Positions 8,285 through 17,886 of a DNA stretch of 57,233 nucleotides are shown here, in pieces. Origin of the DNA: Salinivirgaceae bacterium. Its GTDB lineage: Bacteria; Bacteroidota; Bacteroidia; Bacteroidales; SZUA-534. Made by a program: the position numbers and the translations under genes. The stretch is taken from positions 1-57,233 of the forward strand of contig JAEINW010000006.1 of NCBI GenBank assembly GCA_016342715.1, given 5' to 3'. A model generated the notes under the pieces. It searched no databases, had not been told where the DNA came from, and worked only from the letters and a program-made list of their open reading frames with translations. Every line of letters starts with the position of its first letter. Position 1 is the first letter of the stretch.

Positions 8285-9373
8285 ATGGATCGTAAAATTA
8301 AAGTATTAATTGTTGATGATTCAGCTATAGTGAGACAAACCCTGGCTGACATTCTGGGAACCGATCCTATGATTGAAGTAATTGGCGTTGCAGCCGATCC
8401 ATATTTTGCTGCAAAAAAAATTGTTCACGAAGTTCCTGATGTTATAACCCTCGACATAGAAATGCCTAAAATGGATGGCTTGACTTTCTTGAAAAAAATA
8501 ATGACTCAACATCCAATTCCGGTGGTAATAATTTCAAGCTTAACAGCCGCAGGAACAGAAACCGGAATTAAAGCCTTAGAATTAGGTGCCGTTGAAATTG
8601 TTACCAAACCTAAACTAAGCACTAAAGAATTTTTTGAAGAATCTCGTATTCGAATTCGTGACGCAGTTAAAGCTGCGGCAGAATCAAAACTTTCAAGAAA
8701 AAAAGCAATTAAATATATTTCTACTTCACAAATCGAAATAAAACCGAAGCTTAGTGCAGATGCGGTTCTACCAAAAAGTACCCCATCAACAAGTATGATA
8801 AAAACTACTCAAAAAGTTGTTGTGGTTGGCGCCTCTACAGGTGGTACAGAAGCTTTACGGGTTTTTCTAGAAGCTATGCCTGCCGATAGTCCTGGAATTG
8901 TAATTGCACAACACATGCCTGAGCAGTTTACTCGTTCGTTTGCTGAGCGTTTAGATCAATTATGCAGCATTTCAGTTAAAGAAGCCGCAAATAACGATAC
9001 CGTAATTCGTGGCCGAGCGTTAATTGCCCCAGGAAACCATCACTTAATATTAAAACGAAGTGGTGCTCGCTATTTTGTTGAAATTAATGATGGCCCATTA
9101 GTAAACAGGCATCGCCCTTCTGTAGACGTTTTATTCAGATCTACTGCTAAATATGCAGGTAAAAATGCAATTGGCGTTATTATGACTGGAATGGGAGATG
9201 ATGGTGCTAAAGGTATGCTAGAATTAAATGAAACTGGAGCTCACACTATTGCACAAGATGAAAAAACATGCATTGTTTTTGGAATGCCAAAAGAAGCTAT
9301 TAAATTAGGAGGTGTTGAATATACGCTACCCTTAAACGATATTGCTTCGAAAGTTCTTAAATTACAATATTAA
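8285..9373 (+). CDS. cheB: Chemotaxis response regulator methylesterase CheB
   Basis: A 362-residue protein with an N-terminal receiver (D11-D12, acceptor D57 in [11 protein letters not shown]) and a C-terminal methylesterase/deamidase domain with its catalytic triad S184 (VGASTGG), H210 (AQHMP) and D306 ([10 protein letters not shown]). The linker at about 135-175 is Lys/Ser rich. It removes receptor methyl groups when phosphorylated by CheA and so opposes CheR. It lies 3 nt after cheD and is the last core che gene of the run. No C-terminal E-[LI]-F is present; it ends in KLQY. Confidence 0.95.
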   Translation: MDRKIKVLIVDDSAIVRQTLADILGTDPMIEVIGVAADPYFAAKKIVHEVPDVITLDIEMPKMDGLTFLKKIMTQHPIPVVIISSLTAAGTETGIKALELGAVEIVTKPKLSTKEFFEESRIRIRDAVKAAAESKLSRKKAIKYISTSQIEIKPKLSADAVLPKSTPSTSMIKTTQKVVVVGASTGGTEALRVFLEAMPADSPGIVIAQHMPEQFTRSFAERLDQLCSISVKEAANNDTVIRGRALIAPGNHHLILKRSGARYFVEINDGPLVNRHRPSVDVLFRSTAKYAGKNAIGVIMTGMGDDGAKGMLELNETGAHTIAQDEKTCIVFGMPKEAIKLGGVEYTLPLNDIASKVLKLQY

Positions 9374-9480
9374 TATAGCAATAAGTAATTAGCCAATGTT
9401 TTACTGTTTATATTCCGCAGGTTTTCTAATGAATTCAAAAATATTTTAGTATTTTTAATGCTCATAGTTGGAATAAATAC

Positions 9481-9488
9481 TATGTTTG
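9481..9488 (+). promoter_or_regulatory. Candidate -7 promoter element (TATGTTTG)
   Basis: TATGTTTG matches the Bacteroidota -7 consensus TAnnTTTG and lies 31 nt before the start of the GAF/PAS gene. No good TTTG -33 element is at the expected spacing, so the call is tentative. It would make the GAF/PAS gene separately transcribable from the che run. Confidence 0.4.
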
Positions 9489-9519
9489 CGTAATGAATTC
9501 ATCTTCAATCACAACATGA

Positions 9520-11805
9520 ATGGAAAAGAATAGAGTTAAGAATTTCAAGCTTCAATTTATATTTATAGGTTTTATTATTGGATTAATAATTGTTAGCATA
9601 ATATATGCTTTCACCCTATCAGCAAATAACTTCCTTTTTACCTTAAAAAATCTAGCTACTATACATACCCATGGCTTACAATATTATGTAATTGATGCTA
9701 TTCCAATTTTTATGGCTCTTTTGGGATATCTAATTGGTTTTTATACGCAATCAATTGCTCTGAAACTTGACAAGTTGGAATTGCAAACGCAAAATGCCTC
9801 AACCAACATGTTAACATTTGCTAATAATCTTGCAAAAGGTGTATTAGAATCAGAATATGAACCTTCTAAAGACAATTCACTTGGTAAAATTCTTGTAAAT
9901 CTTCGTAATAGTTTATTACTAAATAAAAAAGAAGAGGCACAGCGCAAAAAAGAAGACGAGCAAAGAAATTGGATAGCAGAAGGATTAGCAAAATTCGGTG
10001 ACATATTAAGGCAAAATAATGATAATATAGAATTACTATCTTACGACTTAGTAAGCAATTTATGTCGATATATTGACGCCGTGCAAGGTGGCTTTTTCAT
10101 AATTAATGATGAAATTGAAGAAGACAAATTCTTTGAATTAGTTGCACATTTTGCCTATGATAGGAAAAAATTTAACAAAAAAAGATTAGAATTATCCGAA
10201 GGATTGGTTGGAAGATCAGCCTTCGAAAAAAGTACTATTTACATTGACGAAGTTCCTGATAACTACGTAGATATCACATCAGGTTTGGGTGAAGCCAATC
10301 CAAGAACACTGCTTATTGTTCCATTAAAAGTTAACGACATTGTTTACGGCGTTATTGAAATGGCATCCTTCCATTATTTTGATCCTTACAAAATAGAATT
10401 TGTTGAAAAAGTTGCTGAAAACATTGCAACTACTTATTCTACTGTAAAAATCAATTTAAAAACTGCATATTTACTTAGCGAATCCAGAGAAGCTGCAGAG
10501 CGTCTTACGCAACAAGAAGAAGAGATGCGTCAAAACATGGAAGAACTTCAAGCTACTCAAGAAGAAGCAGCAAAACAGGCAGAAGAATTTGTGAGTTTTA
10601 CCAATTCAGTAAACCACACCTTAATTAGAGCAGAATACGATATAAATGGAGTATTGCTTTATGCAAATACCAAGTTTCTAAAGAAAATAGGCTATACCGG
10701 AAATAATGAAGTTGAAGGACATCATATTTCAATGTTTATAAGCGATAAAGATAAAACTTGGTTTAACGAAATATGGGATACACTTGCAAAAGGTGGGCGG
10801 CATTTCGAAGGTTACATGAAACATGTGACAAAATCAGGAAAAGATTTATGGACTATGGCTACCTATACTTGCGTTAGAAATAATGCGCAAGGTGTTGATA
10901 AAATTCTTTTCTTGGCTATTGATACTACTGAACATAAAGAACAAAGTTTGGACTTAGAAGGTCAAATTGAGGCCATAAACCAAACTAGCTTGAAAGTAGA
11001 ATATGCACCAAGTGGTAGAATGCTAGATTGCAACGATCGATTCATTAAAATATTAGGATACAGCACTGAAGATTTGAAAGATTATAGTGTTGTTAACTTT
11101 ATGGGCGAAGATGAACAAAGTGATTTTGAAGAAACATGGAATAAAGTAGTTAATGGAAAACCTTTCAGAGGTCAATCAAAATTAATTACAAAATCAGGCA
11201 AGGCAAAATGGTTTGATGTTACCTATACTGCTGCTCTCAATATGTATGGCGAAGTTTCTAAAATAATTTCGATTGCTAATGATATTACAGAGCAAAAAGA
11301 AATGGAGATTCTTACCAAACAACAAAATGAGCTACTTAAAAAACAAGAAGAAGAGCTCAAAGCCAATGAAATTGCACTTCAAAAACGATTAGATGATGCA
11401 CGTAAAGAAGTTAAGCAACAATTCCAGGAAATTGAAAAGGTTAAAATTCGTAACGAAAAGACACTTGAAGGTGCTCATGATGCCATTTTAACGATAAATC
11501 AAGAAGGTATTATTGAGTTCTTTAACCGTGCGGCTGAAAACCTTTGGGGCTATTCTCGTAAAGAAGTTCTTGGAAAAAATGTGAAAATCTTATTCAGCGA
11601 AGTTAAGAATATGCTAGAAGATGAAATGGTTTACACATTAACACATCCTGAAAAACGCAAAATGGTTGGTGTTCGAAGAGAAACTCACATAATTACAAAA
11701 GAAGGCTCACCATTGGATATTATTATACTTTTAGCAGGAGCAAAAGTGCAAAATGAATATGCTTATACTGCATTTATACAGAATATTGAAGTTGAGTTAT
11801 TTTAA
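9520..11805 (+). CDS. Membrane GAF/triple-PAS sensor protein without output domain
   Basis: A 761-residue protein. Two membrane helices (about 10-30 and 54-73) are followed by a GAF domain (about 155-315), a coiled coil with NMEELQATQEEAAKQ (about 320-350), PAS1 (about 355-465), PAS2 (about 475-590), a second coiled coil (about 590-645) and PAS3 (about 645-750). There is no HisKA/HATPase, GGDEF or MCP signalling hairpin. The Q-x-x-x-E-E-M/L-R-Q-N-M-E-E-L-Q-A-T-Q-E-E type coil is common in Bacteroidota PAS and MCP-like sensors. It ends in EVELF-COOH. Placed next to cheB and sharing this ending, it is a candidate input protein for the Che system. A strong terminator follows. Confidence 0.88.
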   Translation: MEKNRVKNFKLQFIFIGFIIGLIIVSIIYAFTLSANNFLFTLKNLATIHTHGLQYYVIDAIPIFMALLGYLIGFYTQSIALKLDKLELQTQNASTNMLTFANNLAKGVLESEYEPSKDNSLGKILVNLRNSLLLNKKEEAQRKKEDEQRNWIAEGLAKFGDILRQNNDNIELLSYDLVSNLCRYIDAVQGGFFIINDEIEEDKFFELVAHFAYDRKKFNKKRLELSEGLVGRSAFEKSTIYIDEVPDNYVDITSGLGEANPRTLLIVPLKVNDIVYGVIEMASFHYFDPYKIEFVEKVAENIATTYSTVKINLKTAYLLSESREAAERLTQQEEEMRQNMEELQATQEEAAKQAEEFVSFTNSVNHTLIRAEYDINGVLLYANTKFLKKIGYTGNNEVEGHHISMFISDKDKTWFNEIWDTLAKGGRHFEGYMKHVTKSGKDLWTMATYTCVRNNAQGVDKILFLAIDTTEHKEQSLDLEGQIEAINQTSLKVEYAPSGRMLDCNDRFIKILGYSTEDLKDYSVVNFMGEDEQSDFEETWNKVVNGKPFRGQSKLITKSGKAKWFDVTYTAALNMYGEVSKIISIANDITEQKEMEILTKQQNELLKKQEEELKANEIALQKRLDDARKEVKQQFQEIEKVKIRNEKTLEGAHDAILTINQEGIIEFFNRAAENLWGYSRKEVLGKNVKILFSEVKNMLEDEMVYTLTHPEKRKMVGVRRETHIITKEGSPLDIIILLAGAKVQNEYAYTAFIQNIEVELF

Positions 11806-11822
11806 CTTAAAAAAGACATAAA

Positions 11823-11865
11823 AAAAACGAAGCGATTGCAATTTATTGTCAATCGCTTCGTTTTT
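11823..11865 (+). terminator. Strong intrinsic terminator after the GAF/PAS gene
   Basis: A perfect inverted repeat, AAAAACGAAGCGATTG against CAATCGCTTCGTTTTT, with an 11-nt loop. It ends the chemotaxis-side transcription unit. It is only 19 nt before the start codon of the next gene on the same strand. Confidence 0.92.
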
Positions 11866-11884
11866 AGATTAAATATTAAAACAT

Positions 11885-13336
11885 ATGACCCATAAAATTC
11901 AAACATACCTTTTTTTAGCAACTTTATTAGCCCTTGTTATTTCGTGTCGTGATATGAATGAAATTAGTACAAGTAGCGATGCTCGATTAAACTTTTCAAC
12001 AGATACCATTCAATTTGATACCGTGTTTATTAATATTGGCTCAACAACTCAACAATTTAAAATTTACAACAATAATAAAGATGCGGTAAAAACAACCATC
12101 TCTCTTGGTGACATAAACAGTCTTCATTACAGGCTAAATATTGATGGGCAGCCAACCAATAAGGTAAATGATTATGAGATTCGAGGAAATGATAGTCTAT
12201 ACGTTTTTGTTGAAGTCACAATTAATCCAGCTGACCCCAACTCTCCATTGGTAGTTGAAGATTCCATAATGTTTTACACCAACGGAAATACACAAAATAT
12301 TAAATTAGTTGCCTATGGGCAAGATGTACATCTTTATAAAGATTCTGTTGTTGATACAAGAACATGGATAGCTGACAAACCCTATTTAATATATAATTCT
12401 ATTCTAGTTGACAGTGCTGAAACTTTAACTATTGAAGAAGGAGCAAAAATATATTTTCATAATAACTCTGCATTATATGTTCAAGGAACGATTGATGTGG
12501 AAGGATCGTCGGAAAATCCTGTTGTTTTTCAGGGTGACCGTTTAGATGAATACTATAAAGACCTTCCTGGCCAATGGTGGGGAAGTATTGAAAATGAAAA
12601 TGGAACAAATTATACAGGCTGCATTCATTTTTGGCCTGGAAGCAAAAATAATATAATCAATCATGCAATTATAAAAAATGGTGTAATTGGCATCTTTGTT
12701 TATAATTACGAGGAAAATAATTACATATCACTAACCTTAAGAAACTCTGTAATACATAATATGAGTTCAATGGGTATTTGGTCTCAATTTTCAAATATAA
12801 TTGTTGAAAATTCGGTAATATCAAATTGCAAATACTACAATGTGGTTCATGCATATGGCGGTCACGCAGAATTTTATCAAACCACTATAGGAAACTATTA
12901 CCCGCATGAAACGAGAAATGACCCATCGCTTATACTTACTAATTTTTTTGAAAGTGAAAATGGAAAAGTTATTAATAATTATAGTGCCAAATTTGTAAAT
13001 AGTATAGTTTATGGAAGTTTAGATAATGAGGTTGCAATAAATTACGCTTCCGATCCAACCAAAGAGTTCTATCTAGAATTTGATCATTGTATGCTAAAAC
13101 TAGACAAAGATTTTGATACCAGTAACGAAGATATTTTTAAGGATATAATTCGTGATGAGTTTTCAAAACCAAACTTTATGGATGTTTACAATGGTGATTT
13201 TCGTTTAGATACTTTATCGGCGGCTAAAGATGCTGGAACTACACAATATATTGATTTATTTCCTATTGATATGGATGGAAACAATAGATTACTTGATGGC
13301 TTACCAGACTTAGGTGCATACGAAAGAATTGAATAA
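11885..13336 (+). CDS. Lipoprotein with probable right-handed beta-helix
   Basis: A 483-residue predicted lipoprotein: signal peptide with lipobox LVISC (Cys21) and RDMNE after it. Residues about 30-130 form a beta-sandwich-like region (FDTVFINIGSTTQQFKIYNN) as in Bacteroidota proteins with an Ig-like anchor domain. From about 170 the pattern (EEGAKIYFHNNSALYVQGTIDVEGS and later Asn-rich short strands) resembles a parallel beta-helix. The end (DMDGNNRLLDGLPDLGAYE) is typical of secreted beta-helix proteins in this phylum. No catalytic residue is evident. It lies 16 nt before the EEP-family gene and is probably cotranscribed. The promoter is not obvious because a terminator sits just upstream. 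Confidence 0.85.
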   Translation: MTHKIQTYLFLATLLALVISCRDMNEISTSSDARLNFSTDTIQFDTVFINIGSTTQQFKIYNNNKDAVKTTISLGDINSLHYRLNIDGQPTNKVNDYEIRGNDSLYVFVEVTINPADPNSPLVVEDSIMFYTNGNTQNIKLVAYGQDVHLYKDSVVDTRTWIADKPYLIYNSILVDSAETLTIEEGAKIYFHNNSALYVQGTIDVEGSSENPVVFQGDRLDEYYKDLPGQWWGSIENENGTNYTGCIHFWPGSKNNIINHAIIKNGVIGIFVYNYEENNYISLTLRNSVIHNMSSMGIWSQFSNIIVENSVISNCKYYNVVHAYGGHAEFYQTTIGNYYPHETRNDPSLILTNFFESENGKVINNYSAKFVNSIVYGSLDNEVAINYASDPTKEFYLEFDHCMLKLDKDFDTSNEDIFKDIIRDEFSKPNFMDVYNGDFRLDTLSAAKDAGTTQYIDLFPIDMDGNNRLLDGLPDLGAYERIE

Positions 13337-13352
13337 GTAATATGAAGTAGAA

Positions 13353-14417
13353 ATGAATAAAAATCAAATAATCACTATTTTATTTCTGCTTCACCCCTTT
13401 TATTGTGTTTTTTCGCAAAAGCAAAAATACTCCGATGAAATAAATACAATTATTGAAAAGAGAAGGTTTGTAAGAGTAATGTTTTACAATTGCGAAAACT
13501 TTTTTGATACATCTAATGACTCGCTGAAAAACGACGAAGAGTTTCTGCCCAACGGAGAAAGACATTGGAATGATTCAAAATACTACAAAAAACAAAATAA
13601 CCTTTCAAAAGTAATTACTGCTGTTGGTGGCTGGAATCCACCTGAAATTGTAGGCTTATGCGAAATTGAAAATAGCTTTGTGCTGGACGGATTAACCAAA
13701 AGCTCACCTCTTTACCAATTTGAATATTCTCTAATACATAAAGAATCACCCGATCGTAGAGGAATTGATGTAGCCTTATTGTACAAAGCATCAAAATTTA
13801 AACCTCTAAGTACTGATTTTATTCAAGTTAGATTCAATAACTCCGATTCTAAAACACGAGATATTTTATATGTGATGGGCAAACTATCGAACTCCGACAC
13901 GCTACATGTTTTTGTGAATCACTGGCCATCGCGCTGGGGTGGAGAATTAGAATCGGAACATAAAAGAATACAAGTAGCACAAATAGTAAAAAATAAAGTT
14001 GATTCAATTTTTTCAAAGTACGCAAATGCCAAAATTATAATCATGGGCGATTTGAACGATGAGCCAAGCAATAAAAGCGTGTCAAAAATCCTTCAAGCAA
14101 ATACAAATTTAGATTCAATTTTTTCGGCTAAACTATACAACTTAACTGCAACTTTATATCCAAATAATGAATTTGGAACCCACAAATACCAAGGTAAATG
14201 GGGAATATTAGATCATATGATTGTGTCTGGAAATTTAATAAACGATAGCCTAAAAACACATGTTTCGTTAGATGACATTCACATTTTTAATGCCGATTTT
14301 TTACTTGAACCCGATGAATCATTTTTAGGAGTCAAACCATTTAGAACTTATGTAGGATTTAAATATAATGGAGGATTCTCTGATCATTTACCAGTGTTCC
14401 TTGATTTGCATCAATAG
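13353..14417 (+). CDS. Exported endonuclease/exonuclease/phosphatase-family protein
   Basis: A 354-residue protein with an N-terminal signal peptide (LLHPFYCVFS) and the EEP fold motifs in order: FYNCENFFD, GLCEIEN (metal-binding Glu), VNHWPSRWGG, GDLNDEPSN and a C-terminal SDHLPVF. This set of residues supports metal-dependent phosphodiesterase activity on nucleic acid or phospholipid head groups outside the cytoplasm. Substrate cannot be read from sequence. It is the second gene of a pair with the beta-helix lipoprotein, and its stop is only 3 nt from the stop of the convergent gene at 14421. Confidence 0.9.
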   Translation: MNKNQIITILFLLHPFYCVFSQKQKYSDEINTIIEKRRFVRVMFYNCENFFDTSNDSLKNDEEFLPNGERHWNDSKYYKKQNNLSKVITAVGGWNPPEIVGLCEIENSFVLDGLTKSSPLYQFEYSLIHKESPDRRGIDVALLYKASKFKPLSTDFIQVRFNNSDSKTRDILYVMGKLSNSDTLHVFVNHWPSRWGGELESEHKRIQVAQIVKNKVDSIFSKYANAKIIIMGDLNDEPSNKSVSKILQANTNLDSIFSAKLYNLTATLYPNNEFGTHKYQGKWGILDHMIVSGNLINDSLKTHVSLDDIHIFNADFLLEPDESFLGVKPFRTYVGFKYNGGFSDHLPVFLDLHQ

Positions 14418-14420
14418 CTA

Positions 14421-15830
14421 TTATTCAGCAACTTTAAAACCCATCTCCTGCCCTTTCGCAATCATAAATGCGTGTGCGGCTTCGTAGGTATTTTCAATTT
14501 CGCCATCGAGTATTGCATTTTTTATTGCTGTTTTAATATCACCAATAGCTCTACAAGGTGGAAGGTCAAAAGTTTTAATAATTTCTTCTCCTGAAATGGG
14601 TGGTTGCCAATTGCGTACTTTATCTTTTTCTTCAACTTCTTTCAATTTTTGACGAACCAATTGATAATTATCAAGATACTTGGCTACTTTATCGGGATTC
14701 TTTGAAGTAATGTCAGCATCACACAAAGTCATTAAATCTTCCACATCATCGCCTGCCTCAAACAATAAGCGACGAATAGCACTATCAGTAACCTCTTCTT
14801 GCGCTAATACAATAGGACGCATGTGCAAGCCCACCATTTTTTGCACATATTTCATTTTATCGTTCAATGGGAGTTTTAAATTCCTGAAAATTTCAGGAAT
14901 CATTTTATTCCCAATAAATTCGTGTCCATGAAAGGTCCATCCAACATCTTTACTATATCGTTTTGTTCGTGGCTTTGCAATATCATGCAAAAGTGCTGCC
15001 CAACGTAACCAAATATTATCAGTATTTTTACAAATATTGTCAAGCACTGTCAAGGTGTGAAAAAAATTGTCTTTATGTTTTTGGCCTTCCTTAACATCAA
15101 CCCCACGCAAGGCCGCTAAATCAGGAAAAATATAATCTAACAATCCAGTTTTTGCTAAAAGTTTAAAACCTACCGATGGCCTTTCGCACATCATTATTTT
15201 ATTTAACTCATCGCTTACTCGTTCAAAAGAAATTATTTTTATACGCTCTTTATTTCTTTCAATAGCTGCCAAAGATTCTTTTTCGATATAAAAGTTCAAT
15301 TGATTGGCAAAACGAATGGCACGAAGCATTCTCAAAGGATCATCAGAAAAAGTAATGTCAGGATTTAAAGGGGTTCGTATGGTTCTATTTTTTAAATCAT
15401 TTACTCCATTAAATGGATCAAGCAACTCACCAAATTTGTCAGCATGCAAATTCAACGCCAAGGCATTTATCGTAAAATCTCTTCGGTTTTGATCGTCTTC
15501 CAATGTTCCATTTTCTACAATTGGATTCCGCGAATTCCTTTGATAAGACTCTTTTCGAGCACCCACAAATTCAACCTCAAGATTTTTATATTTAAACATG
15601 GCAGTTCCAAAATTCTTAAAAACTGACACTTTGATGTTTTTTCCCAATTTCGCTGCCACACTTTTTGCCAAATCAATCCCGCTTCCTATGGTTACTATAT
15701 CAATATCCTTCGAAGGACGATTCAAAAACAAATCGCGTACAAACCCACCAATAACATAGGCTTCCAAGTTATTTTCTCCGCAAACCTCAGCTATCTTTTT
15801 AAAAACAATATTGCTTAATTTGTCTTTCAT
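14421..15830 (-). CDS. cca: CCA tRNA nucleotidyltransferase / poly(A) polymerase family with HD domain
   Basis: A 469-residue class II nucleotidyltransferase: IGGFVRD and DIDIV (metal-binding Asp pair), the [10 protein letters not shown] motif, [12 protein letters not shown] and the RNA-binding helical region, then an HD domain ([11 protein letters not shown] with later H residues). The single long form with a fused HD domain is the normal CCA-adding enzyme in Bacteroidota. It repairs tRNA 3' ends. I place the start at the ATG at 15830; the frame extends to a TTG at 15845 but the ATG fits homologues better. A TAAATTTG box lies 33-40 nt upstream. Confidence 0.93.
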   Translation of the reverse strand: MKDKLSNIVFKKIAEVCGENNLEAYVIGGFVRDLFLNRPSKDIDIVTIGSGIDLAKSVAAKLGKNIKVSVFKNFGTAMFKYKNLEVEFVGARKESYQRNSRNPIVENGTLEDDQNRRDFTINALALNLHADKFGELLDPFNGVNDLKNRTIRTPLNPDITFSDDPLRMLRAIRFANQLNFYIEKESLAAIERNKERIKIISFERVSDELNKIMMCERPSVGFKLLAKTGLLDYIFPDLAALRGVDVKEGQKHKDNFFHTLTVLDNICKNTDNIWLRWAALLHDIAKPRTKRYSKDVGWTFHGHEFIGNKMIPEIFRNLKLPLNDKMKYVQKMVGLHMRPIVLAQEEVTDSAIRRLLFEAGDDVEDLMTLCDADITSKNPDKVAKYLDNYQLVRQKLKEVEEKDKVRNWQPPISGEEIIKTFDLPPCRAIGDIKTAIKNAILDGEIENTYEAAHAFMIAKGQEMGFKVAE

Positions 15831-15862
15831 CTTACAGTATGACAATTTTTCATTTAGGGATG

Positions 15863-15870
15863 CAAATTTA
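15863..15870 (-). promoter_or_regulatory. Candidate -7 element for the CCA-enzyme gene
   Basis: Read on the minus strand this is TAAATTTG, an exact TAnnTTTG match, 33 nt upstream of the ATG at 15830. No TTTG lies at the expected -33 spacing. Confidence 0.3.
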
Positions 15871-15984
15871 ATTTAATTTGTCGGGAACTTATAAAATAGC
15901 GACTATTTATTAACTAAATTACAAGTAATGTGTTTACAAAATACCGACATCTTTAACGAAAAAAGAAAAATATATTAATGGCAC

Positions 15985-15992
15985 TAATTTTG
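15985..15992 (+). promoter_or_regulatory. Candidate -7 element for thioredoxin gene
   Basis: TAATTTTG matches TAnnTTTG and lies 52 nt upstream of the thioredoxin ATG. The -33 region is A-rich and has no clear TTTG. Confidence 0.35.
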
Positions 15993-16044
15993 TTATTTAC
16001 ATATTTAGATATATAAAATAGAAATAAAATAAAAATTAAGAGAT

Positions 16045-16401
16045 ATGATTGAGCATTTGACAACAGACACATTTAAAGAAAAAGTATTCAATTTTGAAGA
16101 AAATAAAGAGTGGAAATTTGAAGGTGATTTACCATGTGTAATAGACTTTTATGCCGATTGGTGTGGCCCTTGTAAAATGGTAGCTCCAGTTCTTGAAGAA
16201 TTATCGGCAGAATATAATGGGAAATTAAATATTTACAAAGTTGATACAGAAGATCAAAGAGAACTTTCAGCTATGTTTGGAGTTCAGAGTATTCCATCGA
16301 TATTATTTGTACCAAAAGATGGTCAGCCTCAAATGGCACAAGGAGCTTTACCAAAAGATAGCTTTAAACAAGCTTTTAAAGATGTATTTAGTGTTGAGTA
16401 A
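16045..16401 (+). CDS. trxA: Thioredoxin
   Basis: A 118-residue cytosolic thioredoxin. The active site is YADWCGPCKM (C40, C43), with KVDTEDQRELSAMFGVQSIPS giving the conserved Asp and cis-Pro. There is no signal peptide, so this is a general cytoplasmic disulfide reductase. It is slightly longer at the N terminus than classical TrxA (about 105-110 aa). It is monocistronic, with a strong terminator 18 nt after the stop. Confidence 0.95.
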   Translation: MIEHLTTDTFKEKVFNFEENKEWKFEGDLPCVIDFYADWCGPCKMVAPVLEELSAEYNGKLNIYKVDTEDQRELSAMFGVQSIPSILFVPKDGQPQMAQGALPKDSFKQAFKDVFSVE

Positions 16402-16418
16402 AAACTATACAAACTAGC

Positions 16419-16456
16419 AAAAAGGGTTGTTTCAAAAATTGTAACAACCCTTTTTT
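16419..16456 (+). terminator. Intrinsic terminator after thioredoxin
   Basis: AAAAGGGTTGTT pairs with AACAACCCTTTT around an 11-nt loop, followed by further T residues. Confidence 0.92.
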
Positions 16457-16518
16457 ATTCTAAACTTTCCTCATATTGTCAAGTGGACTTTTAATATTCC
16501 TATAAAAACAAGAATTCC

Positions 16519-16532
16519 ATATCCGCAAGTCA
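16519..16532. repeat. Copy of a dispersed ATATCCGCAAGTCA motif
   Basis: This 14-nt sequence recurs exactly at 48925-48938. It lies in the gene-free stretch 16457-16684, where I see nothing else. Related ATCCGCAA sequence also occurs in inverted form at 49036-49043, suggesting a dispersed intergenic element. Confidence 0.4.
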
Positions 16533-16684
16533 ACCTTCTATTTATTGTTTTTATCTTATTGTTTATCTGCCGTTTAACACATTACTCATCAGTGTTTTTT
16601 GCATATAGTCAACACTAATATGTTCATTTTCCATAAAATTTGAATTACAAATCAACTCTTTCTTTACTAAAAAAAATAAAGAAA

Positions 16685-17866
16685 ATGAAAGAAGTTGTTA
16701 TTGTCTCGGCTGCACGGACTCCCATTGGAAATTATGGTGGTAGTTTAGCCAATTTTTCTATAGTCGATTTAGGTAGAATAGCTGCACAAAAAGCCATACA
16801 AAATGCAGGAATTAATCCCAATGAAATTAATGAAGCCATTATAGGCAACATTCTTTCAGCAGGCGAAGGTCAAAACGTTGCAAGACAGATTGCAATAAAT
16901 TCGGGATTACCCGAAACAAGTCCAGCAATGACGATTAATAAATTATGTGGCTCTGGACTTAGAGCAGTAAGCATGGCTGCGCAATTCATTATGCTTGGTG
17001 ATGCGAATGTTATTCTTGCAGGAGGGTCAGAAAGCATGAGCAATTCACCATACTTATTAAAGAAAGCAAGATTTGGGTACAGAATGGGTCATGGCGAAAT
17101 TGTTGATAGCATGATCAGTGATGGTTTGACCGATGCTTTTAACAAATACCACATGGGAATAACTGCAGAAAATATAGCTGATCAATGGAATATTTCGCGG
17201 GATGAACAGGATGCATTTGCACTAAATAGTCAAAGAAAAACTGAAGAAGCTCAAAAAGCAGGTAAATTCAATGATGAAATTGCTTCAATTGAAATTCCTC
17301 AGCGAAAAGGTGATCCAATTATCTTTGATAAAGATGAATTTCCAAAACATGGCTTAACCCTTGAAAATCTTCAAAAACTTCGCCCAGCATTTAAAAAAGA
17401 AGGATCGGTTACTGCAGGAAATGCATCAGGATTAAATGATGGAGCTGCAATGCTTTTAATCATGTCAATGGATAAAGCCAAGGAATTAGGATTAAAACCT
17501 TTGGCCAAAATTATATCATATGGAAATGCTGCATTAGACCCAAAAATTATGGGTTATGCCCCAGTTCCTGCCACAAAATCAGCATTGCTAAAAGCAAAAA
17601 TGACAATTAAAGATATTGACCTGATTGAAGCAAATGAAGCCTTTGCTGCTCAATCGATTGCTGTAATGCGTGACTTAAATCTCGATCCTGCTATAGTTAA
17701 TGTAAATGGCGGAGCTATTGCTTTGGGGCATCCTATAGGTGCATCAGGAGCCAGAATTTTAACCACTTTATTGTATGAAATGAAGCGTAGTAACAAAGCC
17801 ACTGGATTAGCAACGCTTTGTATAGGCGGTGGTCAAGGAACCTCGATTATTGTGGAACAAATTTAA
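16685..17866 (+). CDS. Acetyl-CoA C-acetyltransferase (thiolase)
   Basis: A 393-residue thiolase of normal length. Catalytic residues are all present: nucleophile C88 ([11 protein letters not shown]), His in [13 protein letters not shown] and the second Cys in LCIGGGQG near the C terminus. NEAFAAQS is also conserved. It condenses two acetyl-CoA to acetoacetyl-CoA or runs the reverse reaction. I chose the ATG at 16685 because the upstream extension starts at a TTG (16640) and [13 protein letters not shown] is the canonical N terminus. It is followed 20 nt later by an SDR reductase, the classical PhaA-PhaB type pairing, though no PHA synthase is present. Confidence 0.93.
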   Translation: MKEVVIVSAARTPIGNYGGSLANFSIVDLGRIAAQKAIQNAGINPNEINEAIIGNILSAGEGQNVARQIAINSGLPETSPAMTINKLCGSGLRAVSMAAQFIMLGDANVILAGGSESMSNSPYLLKKARFGYRMGHGEIVDSMISDGLTDAFNKYHMGITAENIADQWNISRDEQDAFALNSQRKTEEAQKAGKFNDEIASIEIPQRKGDPIIFDKDEFPKHGLTLENLQKLRPAFKKEGSVTAGNASGLNDGAAMLLIMSMDKAKELGLKPLAKIISYGNAALDPKIMGYAPVPATKSALLKAKMTIKDIDLIEANEAFAAQSIAVMRDLNLDPAIVNVNGGAIALGHPIGASGARILTTLLYEMKRSNKATGLATLCIGGGQGTSIIVEQI

Positions 17867-17886
17867 AAACAAATAACCTTAATAAA

